This document shows positions 42,038 through 49,614 of a DNA stretch of 64,000 nucleotides, one piece after another. The notes beneath the pieces were generated by a model. That model saw only the letters and a program-made list of their open reading frames with translations, did no database searches and was not told the origin of the DNA. Within the stretch, counting starts at the first letter, position 1, and each line of letters starts with the position of its first letter. A program made the translations under genes and the position numbers. Origin of the DNA: Agrobacterium cucumeris (lineage in GTDB: Bacteria; Pseudomonadota; Alphaproteobacteria; Rhizobiales; Rhizobiaceae). The stretch spans positions 1,478,501 through 1,542,500 of the forward strand of contig NZ_CP080388.1 in the NCBI RefSeq assembly GCF_030036535.1, read 5' to 3'.

Positions 42038-43756
42038 TCAGTGTGCCGGGTCCGGCCGCTTCGGCGTGAAATACCGTATCGGCGCTTCCAGAGACCATTC
42101 GAAGCCGGTTTGCCGGTACTCCGTCGTCACATGTCCGCCGAATGCGCCTTCCGCATGTCGTTTGATGACGGTGGTGCCGAAACCCTTGCGGCTCGGCTCC
42201 TTTGCCGGTGGCCCGCCCGTCTCGGTCCAGAGCAGATGAAGCATTTGCCTACCGTCTTTTTCGAGCGGCTTCCAGCTGACGGTGATTTTCCCGAGCGGCG
42301 CCGAAAGCGCGCCATATTTAATGGAATTCGTGGTCAGCTCATGCACCACAAGCCCGAAATTCTGCGCCGCCTCCGGCGACAGCATGAAATCGTCGCCCGC
42401 CAGCACCACACGTTCCGATACGGTGCCGAAAACTTCGAGGTGGGTCTCGATCAGCTTGCGGATCGGCAGCCCCTGCCACTGAACTTCCGCGAGCGCCCGG
42501 ATCGACATGCCGAGACCGCGCAGGCGATGGTCGACCTCTTTCTGGAACTCCGGAATGCTTTTATTTTCCCGGCCCAATTGCCGTATCATCGCCTGAACCA
42601 GCGTCAGAATATTCTTGGAGCGGTGAACCAGTTCGTGCAGCAGCAATTGCAGCCGCTCTTCCGACTGGCTTCTATCGAAGGAAGCGTTGGAGAGTGCGAT
42701 GGCGACCTGATTGGCTTCCTTTATCTTGGTATCCACCGGCGCGACGATCTCGCCTTCGCCAATGCGCTCCGCCATATGGGTCAGATCGCGAATGGAGCTG
42801 CGCAATTGTCGGCCGACCAGATAGGCGCCGCCGATGGCGATCAGCACCAGCACAAGGCTGCCGATCATCATCTGCCGCCAGGTGTCGATCAGTGCCGCCT
42901 GGCTGGCGGCCAGCGGTCCCCACATCACCGTCTTCCATTGCCAGCCCGGCAATTGGGCATAGGCGTAGAGATTGCCCTTGCCGTCGAAGAAATTCCCACT
43001 GAAGGCCTGCATTTCCGACAATATTTCCGGGGTGACAAAGGGTTTCCCAACTTCGGCCTCATCCTGGGCGCTGGAAACGACAACCCGGTTGGTGCCGTCG
43101 ATGATGGCGACCGCCCAGTTGCGCGGCAGGTTTTCCGTGGGAATAAGCCGGCCAAGATCGCTGGCATTCTGCGTCAGGATCAGGGCGTCCCCGGCAAGGC
43201 CCAGCTCCGGGTCAAGCGGCATGGTGACGTTGAACACCCACTCATGGCTGGTGGAGCCGAAAAACAGATCCGAGACGGTGATGCGGCGGGATTCTATCGC
43301 CTTGGCCAGATTTGCCTCGGCCGGCACCTTGCCGAGAGGCTGGCCATAGGGCACCCGGGTATTGAGACGCTGCTGACCATCCTTGGCGGCGAGCAGGGCG
43401 TAGAGGCCCTCCTTCTTCAGGCTTTCGGCGACGCGACCCTGAAACGCTGCGAGATTGCCGCTCTCAAGCTCGGGAAACTGCGACAGCAGATTGAGCGAGG
43501 TGGCGACTTCCTGCAGGCGGCGATCGATGTTGCGACTGACGACCCGGACATCCTCGATGGTTTCCCTTTGCAGGTCGTCGCGTTTTTCGGCTTCGAGGCG
43601 CAACATCAGGTAGCCGACAAAAAGGATGAGCGGCAGGGTGATGACGGTTGCCATCACCACCAGATAGGTGCCGATTGAGGCGGTCGGGAAAAAATTCGCG
43701 CTGCGCCGACGTAAAGTCGAGATCATGTCTTTCAGTCTGTCGCCGGGTTGAGGCAT
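42038..43756 (-). CDS. transmembrane HWE/HisKA_2 sensor histidine kinase
   Basis: A 572-residue membrane sensor. One transmembrane helix near residues 28-50 ('IGTYLVVMATVITLPLILFV'), a periplasmic sensor of about 235 residues resembling a double-Cache domain, and a second helix near 285-305 ('QMMIGSLVLVLIAIGGAYLV') lead to a HAMP-like linker ('LTHMAERIGEGEIVAP') and the kinase core. H378 in 'ELVHRSKNILTLVQAM' is the phosphoacceptor, and 'VVHELTTNSIKYGALS' the N-box. No cognate response regulator is adjacent, so it may signal to PhyR from about 2 kb away (inference). Confidence 0.9.
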   Translation of the reverse strand: MPQPGDRLKDMISTLRRRSANFFPTASIGTYLVVMATVITLPLILFVGYLMLRLEAEKRDDLQRETIEDVRVVSRNIDRRLQEVATSLNLLSQFPELESGNLAAFQGRVAESLKKEGLYALLAAKDGQQRLNTRVPYGQPLGKVPAEANLAKAIESRRITVSDLFFGSTSHEWVFNVTMPLDPELGLAGDALILTQNASDLGRLIPTENLPRNWAVAIIDGTNRVVVSSAQDEAEVGKPFVTPEILSEMQAFSGNFFDGKGNLYAYAQLPGWQWKTVMWGPLAASQAALIDTWRQMMIGSLVLVLIAIGGAYLVGRQLRSSIRDLTHMAERIGEGEIVAPVDTKIKEANQVAIALSNASFDRSQSEERLQLLLHELVHRSKNILTLVQAMIRQLGRENKSIPEFQKEVDHRLRGLGMSIRALAEVQWQGLPIRKLIETHLEVFGTVSERVVLAGDDFMLSPEAAQNFGLVVHELTTNSIKYGALSAPLGKITVSWKPLEKDGRQMLHLLWTETGGPPAKEPSRKGFGTTVIKRHAEGAFGGHVTTEYRQTGFEWSLEAPIRYFTPKRPDPAH

Positions 43757-43887
43757 ACAAAAAACTCCGGCAGTTATGGCATTGTTACGGCAGGAATAAT
43801 ACCGCGCTGTCCCCCTTTAGCAATGCCTGATTTTTACCCTCGGTTGTCGCGACATCAGGCGAATGCACCGTTTTGCGCGAAAAAAAC

Positions 43888-43913
43888 GGAACTATTTCAA
43901 CAACCAGCCCGTT
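43888..43913 (+). promoter_or_regulatory. EcfG-type promoter of the PRC-barrel protein
   Basis: Perfect plus-strand match: GGAAC (43888-43892), 17-base spacer, CGTT (43910-43913), 81 bp upstream of the next rightward gene. Confidence 0.8.
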
Positions 43914-43994
43914 TGCAAGACGAACCGGCCAGCGAGCGGAAGCGAAATTCATCACCGCCCGGCCAGTTGAGAACGATGAAAGGAAGGTACGAAA

Positions 43995-44570
43995 ATGGCA
44001 AAGAAACTTACGATACTCGTCACCGCCGCCCTGATGGGCACGACGGCTTTCGCGCCGCTTGCCATCGCTCAGGGCACCACCCAGCCCGCACCGGCAAATC
44101 CGGGTGCGCAGACTGAGCCGGTAACGCCGCCTGCCACTCCGATGACGCCTGCGGCTCCTGTAGCCAATGACAGCGCGGCCACAACCACGGGCGGTGCTTA
44201 TATCACCGAGCAGGGCGAAACGCAGATCAGCGCCAATGACTATATTGGCAAGTCGGTCTACACCGCAGCCGATGAGAGCATCGGTAACGTCACCAATCTC
44301 ATCATGGAAGAAGATGGTGGTCTGGTCGCAGCCGTGATCGGCGTTGGCGGTTTCCTCGGCATCGGCGCGAAGGACGTAGCCGTGCCCATGGACAAGGTGA
44401 CGATGACGCGCAATGCGCAGGACGGCACCATTCGTCTGACGACGACCGAAACGGCGGAAACGCTGAAGGCGGCGCCCGAGTTCAAGACGCTGGAACAGAA
44501 GACCAGCGAAAAGAATGCGGCCACCCCGGCGGCACCTGACAGTACAACCACATCTGCCACCAAGCCTTAA
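43995..44570 (+). CDS. secreted PRC-barrel domain protein
   Basis: A 191-residue exported protein. Residues 1-25 are a signal peptide ending 'PLAIA|QG'. A Pro/Ala/Thr-rich linker (about 26-70) leads to one PRC-barrel domain (about 78-150, 'DYIGKSVYTAADESIGNVTN' ... 'IGAKDVAVPMDKVTM'), then a polar tail. Such periplasmic PRC-barrel proteins are common in rhizobia and repeatedly stress-induced, but their role is unknown. The perfect EcfG promoter upstream makes it a likely general-stress gene. A strong terminator follows. Confidence 0.88.
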   Translation: MAKKLTILVTAALMGTTAFAPLAIAQGTTQPAPANPGAQTEPVTPPATPMTPAAPVANDSAATTTGGAYITEQGETQISANDYIGKSVYTAADESIGNVTNLIMEEDGGLVAAVIGVGGFLGIGAKDVAVPMDKVTMTRNAQDGTIRLTTTETAETLKAAPEFKTLEQKTSEKNAATPAAPDSTTTSATKP

Positions 44571-44624
44571 TCCCATACCTGGGAGGCAGGAGCGGGCACT
44601 GGCGTAAATCCGCCGTCCCGCGAG

Positions 44625-44654
44625 AGACACCGGCCATTGGCCGGTGTCTTTTTT
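44625..44654 (+). terminator. intrinsic terminator after the PRC-barrel gene
   Basis: A perfect 11-bp stem (44625-44635 with 44639-44649) with an ATT loop, followed by a T-run. It lies between the PRC-barrel gene and the convergent epimerase gene. Confidence 0.9.
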
Positions 44655-44673
44655 GTTTTGGCCTATGGGCCGC

Positions 44674-45657
44674 TCAATCCCCGGCGTTGCGCGAGGAATG
44701 CCATGCCCAGGCGGATTTGATGATGTCCGAGAGGGAATAACGCGGTTCCCAACCGAGAACTTCTTTGGCCTTGTCGTTATTGGCCACCAATGTGGTGGAA
44801 TCGCCGTCGCGCCGGCCGGTATATTCGACCGGGAAGGGGCGGCCCGAGACCTCGGAAATTGCCGCCAGCAATTCCTTCACCGTGGTGCCGGTGCCGGTGC
44901 CGAGGTTGAGTTCGACGGTTTCGCCACCCGCCAGCAGATAATCCACCGCCCGCACATGGGCATCGGCGAGATCGAGGATGTGAATGTAATCGCGCACGCA
45001 GGTGCCGTCGCGGGTGTCGTAATCCGTGCCGAACACCTTGAAGCCTTGACGCCGTCCAAGTGCGGCCTCGATGGCGAGCGGGATGGCGTGGGTTTCCGGC
45101 TTGTGCCACTCGCCGATACGGCCCTCGAAATCCGCGCCAGCAGCATTGAAATAACGCAGCATGACCGAGCGCAGCCCCTTATAGGTGCTGTAATCCTTCA
45201 GCGCCTGTTCCACCACCCATTTGGTGCGGCCATAGGGGTTGATGGGCGCTTGCCGGTGCGTCTCGTCGATCGGTACCTGTTCCGGCAGTCCATAGGTGGC
45301 GCAGGTGGAGGAGAAAACAAAGGCGGTGACGCCGGCATCAATCGCAGCGGAGAGCAGGTTAAGCGAGCCGATGACGTTATTATCGTAAAAGGCGACGGGC
45401 TGCTTCACGGATTCGCCGACTTCGATCAACGCCGCGAAATGCAGAACGGCTTCCGGCTGGTACTTGGCAAAGACTTCATCCAGTCGCGCCCGGTCGCGAA
45501 TATCGCCCTGTTCGAAGGGTCCCCAGCGGACGAATTCCTCATGTCCATTGGACAGATTGTCGAAAACAACCGGTTCATATCCTCGCTCCGACAGGAGAAG
45601 GCACGTATGCGAACCGATATAACCGGCACCGCCAACGACAAGGACTTTCTTCTTCAT
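44674..45657 (-). CDS. exoB: UDP-glucose 4-epimerase
   Basis: A 327-residue extended SDR (GalE family). 'KKVLVVGGAGYIGSHTCLLL' is the NAD site, 'FSSTCATYGLPEQVPIDE' holds the catalytic serine/threonine, and 'PYGRTKWVVEQAL' the Y-xxx-K pair. 'GTCVRDYIHILDLADAHV' is the classic GalE signature. It interconverts UDP-glucose and UDP-galactose; in rhizobia the orthologue ExoB supplies galactose for succinoglycan and LPS. The ATG at 45657 is used; a frame from 45711 would add 18 residues before the Rossmann motif. Confidence 0.94.
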   Translation of the reverse strand: MKKKVLVVGGAGYIGSHTCLLLSERGYEPVVFDNLSNGHEEFVRWGPFEQGDIRDRARLDEVFAKYQPEAVLHFAALIEVGESVKQPVAFYDNNVIGSLNLLSAAIDAGVTAFVFSSTCATYGLPEQVPIDETHRQAPINPYGRTKWVVEQALKDYSTYKGLRSVMLRYFNAAGADFEGRIGEWHKPETHAIPLAIEAALGRRQGFKVFGTDYDTRDGTCVRDYIHILDLADAHVRAVDYLLAGGETVELNLGTGTGTTVKELLAAISEVSGRPFPVEYTGRRDGDSTTLVANNDKAKEVLGWEPRYSLSDIIKSAWAWHSSRNAGD

Positions 45658-45850
45658 CAAACGCCTTTCAATAAATACGGACGCGCCGAGACTGTATGTC
45701 ACTTTGTTCAAATAAGGGCGGCATGGCGCGGGACGCCATTTGCCAGTCTATCCATTGCGCGTAACATAAAAAAAACTGCGCATCCATCATCTGGATGCAC
45801 AGCTTTTATAAGGGTCCGGGGAAGTGCATAAAACACGCCCGAAGGCGTGT

Positions 45851-46285
45851 TTATTTCTTTTTCCTCGTATTGGCTCTCGTCGCCAGGAAACCGGCGGCCA
45901 TGGCAACAGCGAGTGTCGCATAGGGCCGCGCCTGGATCGCCAGCGTCAACAGTGACTGCAAGGCGAGGGGGGCTGCCGTCAGCGGAGCAGCCGCCAAGGG
46001 TGCAACCGGCCGGGCGGCATAGGCTCTGGGCCTTTTTACGATTGCCAGCGCCACCAGCATGATGACGCCGAGCAGAAACGCGGTGCCCGCGACGACGAGC
46101 GCGGCGGGACCCGCGCCGACATGCCGGGCAAGATAGATCGACCCTGCAACCACGGCGGCGACGAAGGCGATCAGGAAAAAGACACCGGTCAGCACCCACA
46201 GGATGATGGTGGCACGCAGACGCCGCGTCACCACGCGTCCTTCGCGCTGGGTGTCTCCCAGATAGACCAGCAATGCCTCAAGCAT
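45851..46285 (-). CDS. YqjE-like membrane protein (phage-holin-fold family)
   Basis: A 144-residue inner-membrane protein. Two long hydrophobic helices (about 29-50 and 57-85) are followed by an Ala/Pro-rich stretch and a third hydrophobic segment near 112-132, ending in a basic tail (TRANTRKKK). The N-terminal two-helix part resembles the YqjE/holin-3-like family. In enterobacteria yqjE lies next to yqjD, an ElaB relative; the same order is seen here. Function unknown, probably membrane or ribosome-association during stress. It is 9 bp downstream of the ElaB/YqjD-like gene. Confidence 0.75.
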   Translation of the reverse strand: MLEALLVYLGDTQREGRVVTRRLRATIILWVLTGVFFLIAFVAAVVAGSIYLARHVGAGPAALVVAGTAFLLGVIMLVALAIVKRPRAYAARPVAPLAAAPLTAAPLALQSLLTLAIQARPYATLAVAMAAGFLATRANTRKKK

Positions 46286-46294
46286 GATGCGGCC

Positions 46295-46639
46295 TTATCG
46301 ACGTGTAAGGAGAGCGAGCACGAAGCCGACGCCAACGGCGATGCCGAGGGACTGGAGCGGGTTTCTCTGAACCTGATCGGTCAGATTGTCGTTCAGCGAC
46401 GAAATTTCGCTTCGGACGCTGTCGGCCATTTCGCCGGAAGCGGTGAGCGCGTCATCAGCCACGCGGGCGGCCTGCGCCTTCAGCTCATGCGAGGCACCGA
46501 CGCCCAGCGCCTTAACGCTCTTGGCAAGATTTGCCAGATCTTCGCGAAGCTGGGCGAGCTGCGCCGCAACGTCGGCGGCATCACCATTTTCGAGGGATTG
46601 CTGGATCTTGTCATTAACGCTGCTACGCACGCTTGCCAT
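46295..46639 (-). CDS. ElaB/YqjD-like (DUF883) membrane-anchored protein
   Basis: A 114-residue protein. Residues 1-85 are a long amphipathic helix, probably coiled coil ('AQLAQLREDLANLAKSVKAL'), and the C-terminus is a short membrane anchor after the family motif 'QRNPLQSLGIAVGVGFVLAL' ending in LLTRR. This matches the DUF883/ElaB/YqjD family, whose E. coli members bind ribosomes at the inner membrane in stationary phase under RpoS. Here the equivalent control would be the EcfG promoter at 46769-46793. Confidence 0.85.
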   Translation of the reverse strand: MASVRSSVNDKIQQSLENGDAADVAAQLAQLREDLANLAKSVKALGVGASHELKAQAARVADDALTASGEMADSVRSEISSLNDNLTDQVQRNPLQSLGIAVGVGFVLALLTRR

Positions 46640-46768
46640 AGGTGAAGTCCTTCCTGGAACATCGTTGATGGAAATCGCGGCGGGCCAACCCGACTGCCGC
46701 TACAGGCTATTTCTGTCGCTCGAAAACTTCCGTTCCGGTGACCGAAACACCTGCCTGTCCGCCATTCA

Positions 46769-46793
46769 AACGCGCCGATGCAGGCTTGGTTCC
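46769..46793 (-). promoter_or_regulatory. EcfG-type promoter of the ElaB/YqjD-YqjE-like operon
   Basis: Perfect minus-strand match: GGAAC (46793-46789), 16-base spacer, CGTT (46772-46769). The first gene starts 130 bp downstream; the leader contains no gene I can support. Confidence 0.72.
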
Positions 46794-46940
46794 GCAACGT
46801 GACGTGTTTTCTTCGCAGGCATTTCCGGTTGGGGGCAATTTTCTGGGAATTCGGTGCCGGACATTTGTTTTCCTGTCACAAGCATCATATAAGGCCCATC
46901 ATCGAGACGTACCTTGACTTCAATCAATATGTGAAACGAC

Positions 46941-48038
46941 ATGCTTCAAACGCCTTATTACCTCATCGACAAGACAAAACTTCTTCGCAACATGGAGAAG
47001 ATTGCTTATGTGCGGGAAAAATCCGGCGCCAAGGCGCTTCTGGCGTTGAAGTGCTTCGCCACATGGTCGGTGTTCGATTTCATGTCGCAATATATGGACG
47101 GCACCACCTCGTCCTCACTTTATGAGGTGCGTCTCGGCCGCGAGAAATTCGGTGGCGAAACCCACGCCTATTCTGTCGCCTATGCCGATTACGAAATCGA
47201 TGAGGTGATTGCGAATGCCGACAAGATCATCTTTAATTCGATCGGTCAGCTGGAGCGTTTCGCCGACAAGGCCGCCGGCATAACGCGTGGCCTGCGTCTC
47301 AATCCGCAGGTCAGCTCTTCCAGTTTCGATCTTGCCGACCCCGCGCGCCCGTTCAGCCGTCTTGGTGAATGGGACGTTGCCAAGGTCGACAAGGTCATGG
47401 ACCGTATTTCCGGTTTCATGATCCACAACAATTGCGAAAATGGCGATTTCTCGCTGTTTGACCGGATGTTGACGCAGATCGAAGAGAAATTCGGATCGCT
47501 GCTGTCACGTGCCGAATGGGTCAGCCTCGGCGGCGGCATTCATTTCACCGGTGACAACTACCCGCTCGACCAGTTCTGCGAGCGTCTGCGGGCGTTCTCG
47601 GAAAAATATGGCGTGCAGGTCTATCTGGAGCCCGGCGAAGCTTCGATCACCAAAAGCACCACACTTGAGGTGACGGTGCTCGACACACTATTCAACGGCA
47701 AGAACCTCGCCATCGTCGACAGTTCCATCGAAGCCCACATGCTCGATCTGCTGATCTACCGCGAAACCGCGAAGGTTTCGCCGAACGAGGGCGAGCACCC
47801 CTACATGGTCTGCGGCAAGTCCTGCCTGGCGGGCGATATTTTCGGCGATTTCCGCTTCGACAAGGAGCTGAAGGTCGGTGACCGCATCTCCTTCCAGGAC
47901 GCGGCCGGTTACACCATGGTCAAGAAGAACTGGTTCAACGGCGTGAAGATGCCGGCGATCGCCATCAAGGAACTGGACGGCACGGTCCGCGCCGTTCGTG
48001 AATTCGACTTTGCCGATTTCGAGCAAAGCCTGTCTTAA
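46941..48038 (+). CDS. nspC: carboxynorspermidine/carboxyspermidine decarboxylase
   Basis: A 365-residue PLP enzyme of the alanine-racemase-fold decarboxylase family. The cofactor lysine is K37 in 'LLALKCFATWSVF'; 'GLRLNPQVSSSSFDLADPAR', 'GVQVYLEPGEAS' and 'GKSCLAGDIFGDF' (the active-site cysteine loop) follow. It decarboxylates carboxyspermidine to spermidine, the last step of the carboxyspermidine route that replaces S-adenosylmethionine decarboxylase/spermidine synthase in many bacteria; in Agrobacterium this pathway has been shown to make spermidine. The partner dehydrogenase gene follows after 59 bp. Confidence 0.93.
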   Translation: MLQTPYYLIDKTKLLRNMEKIAYVREKSGAKALLALKCFATWSVFDFMSQYMDGTTSSSLYEVRLGREKFGGETHAYSVAYADYEIDEVIANADKIIFNSIGQLERFADKAAGITRGLRLNPQVSSSSFDLADPARPFSRLGEWDVAKVDKVMDRISGFMIHNNCENGDFSLFDRMLTQIEEKFGSLLSRAEWVSLGGGIHFTGDNYPLDQFCERLRAFSEKYGVQVYLEPGEASITKSTTLEVTVLDTLFNGKNLAIVDSSIEAHMLDLLIYRETAKVSPNEGEHPYMVCGKSCLAGDIFGDFRFDKELKVGDRISFQDAAGYTMVKKNWFNGVKMPAIAIKELDGTVRAVREFDFADFEQSLS

Positions 48039-48097
48039 ACCCTGTTTCAACATCCAACGAAGCTCATCCCTGCGGGGAAAAGGAGGCATCACCTGAA

Positions 48098-49336
48098 ATG
48101 AAGAAGAACGTTCTGATCATCGGCGCCGGTGGCGTAGCACAGGTCGTGGCGCATAAATGCGCCCAGAACAGCGATGTATTGGGAGACATTCATATTGCGT
48201 CACGGACTTTGGAAAAGTGCCGCAAGATTGTCGAGTCCGTACGCGAAAAGAAGAGCCTCAAGACAGATGTGAAACTTGAGGCCCATGCGCTTGACGCTAT
48301 GGATATCGAGGCGACGAAAGCCTTGATCAAACAGACCGGCGTGGAAATCGTCATCAATGTCGGTTCGTCTTTCGTTAACATGTCCGTTCTTCGTGCCTGC
48401 ATGGACGCAGGTGTTGCCTATATGGACACGGCGATCCATGAGGATCCCACCAAGATTTGCGAAGCGCCGCCGTGGTATGGAAACTACGAGTGGAAGCGCG
48501 CCGCTGAGTGCAAGGAAAAGGGCGTCACCGCCATTCTCGGCGTCGGTTTCGACCCCGGCGTGGTCAATGCCTATGCCCGCCTTGCCAAGGACGAATATTT
48601 CGACAAGGTCACCTCGGTCGATATCGTCGATATCAATGCCGGCAGCCATGGCCGCTGGTTCTCGACCAATTTCGATCCGGAAATCAACTTCCGCGAATTC
48701 ACCGGCGTTGTCTATTCCTGGCAGAAGGGTGAGTGGCAGACGAACCAGATGTTTGAAGTCGGTCAGGAATTCGATCTGCCTGTCGTCGGCAAGCAGAAGG
48801 CTTACATGACCGGCCATGACGAAGTGCATTCGCTGTCCAAAAACATGGACGGTGCCGATGTGCGCTTCTGGATGGGCTTCGGCGATCACTACATCAACGT
48901 CTTCACCGTGCTGAAGAACCTTGGCCTGCTTTCGGAAAAGCCGGTCAAGACGGCCGAGGGTCTGGAAGTCGTGCCGCTGAAGGTCGTCAAGGCTGTGCTG
49001 CCCGATCCGTCTTCGCTGGCGCCTGACTATGTCGGCAAGACCTGCATCGGCGATATCGTCAAGGGCATCAAGGACGGCAAGGAACGCGAAGTCTTCATCT
49101 ACAACGTGGCCGACCATAAGGACGCCTATGAAGAAGTTGGTTCGCAGGGCATTTCCTACACCGCCGGCGTTCCCCCGGTCGCCGCTGCCATGCTCATCGC
49201 CACCGGCGAATGGGACGTGAAGCAGATGGCCAATGTGGAAGAACTGCCGCCGAAGCCGTTCCTGAACATTCTGAACAAGATTGGTTTGCCGAACCGCATC
49301 AAGGATGAAAACGGCGATCGCGCGCTGGAGTTCTGA
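48098..49336 (+). CDS. carboxy(nor)spermidine dehydrogenase (saccharopine-dehydrogenase family)
   Basis: A 412-residue NAD(P)H-dependent enzyme. 'KKNVLIIGAGGVAQVVAHKC' is the nucleotide-binding site; 'VNVGSSFVNMSVLRACMDAG', 'AYMDTAIHEDP' and 'ILGVGFDPGVVNAYARLA' match the saccharopine-dehydrogenase-like fold. It condenses putrescine with aspartate semialdehyde and reduces the imine to carboxyspermidine, the substrate of the decarboxylase encoded just upstream. AAAGGAGG precedes the start. The transcript ends at the hairpin 49371-49394. Lysine-pathway saccharopine dehydrogenase is unlikely given this neighbour. Confidence 0.93.
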   Translation: MKKNVLIIGAGGVAQVVAHKCAQNSDVLGDIHIASRTLEKCRKIVESVREKKSLKTDVKLEAHALDAMDIEATKALIKQTGVEIVINVGSSFVNMSVLRACMDAGVAYMDTAIHEDPTKICEAPPWYGNYEWKRAAECKEKGVTAILGVGFDPGVVNAYARLAKDEYFDKVTSVDIVDINAGSHGRWFSTNFDPEINFREFTGVVYSWQKGEWQTNQMFEVGQEFDLPVVGKQKAYMTGHDEVHSLSKNMDGADVRFWMGFGDHYINVFTVLKNLGLLSEKPVKTAEGLEVVPLKVVKAVLPDPSSLAPDYVGKTCIGDIVKGIKDGKEREVFIYNVADHKDAYEEVGSQGISYTAGVPPVAAAMLIATGEWDVKQMANVEELPPKPFLNILNKIGLPNRIKDENGDRALEF

Positions 49337-49370
49337 TTGCAGACGTTTTGAGAAATTGAGACAAAATAAA

Positions 49371-49394
49371 AGCCCCGCGAAAGCGGGGCTTTTT
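49371..49394 (+). terminator. intrinsic terminator of the spermidine operon
   Basis: AGCCCCGC (49371-49378) and GCGGGGCT (49383-49390) pair around a GAAA tetraloop and are followed by TTTT. Confidence 0.9.
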
Positions 49395-49448
49395 GTTGCT
49401 GGCCAGTTTTTCGACCGAACAGTTTGGCGAAGTCGTAGCATTCTCACT

Positions 49449-49559
49449 GTCACCGCGGATTTAATCCGGGGTCCAGGGCGATCAAGTCCTTGATCGCGAG
49501 ACAATCTTTTCGCGATGCAGACGCACCGTGGCTGGATGCCGGCTCAAGGCCGGCATGAC
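49449..49559. repeat. RIME-like palindromic intergenic repeat
   Basis: About 110 bp between the spermidine terminator and the helicase gene contain three dyads: a CGCGG/CCGGG end segment ('accgcggatttaatccgggg'), CGATCAAG-TC-CTTGATCG (49479-49496) and TGCCGGC-TCAAG-GCCGGCA (49537-49555). The words 'ccggattaaatccg' and 'gtcatgccggccttgagcc' (reverse strand) are the style of Rhizobium-specific intergenic mosaic elements (RIME). Such elements occur in many copies in these genomes; a more decayed example may lie at 14768-14895. Confidence 0.6.
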
Positions 49560-49614
49560 GGCAGAAATTTTGTCGGCGATCCAGAGTCTCGCCTGAACGG
49601 GACCGGAGTAACCC

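Noticed and set aside
41597..43678. 693-codon rightward frame across the kinase gap and antisense to the membrane kinase
   Set aside because: It runs through two terminator hairpins and opposite a complete histidine kinase; not a gene.
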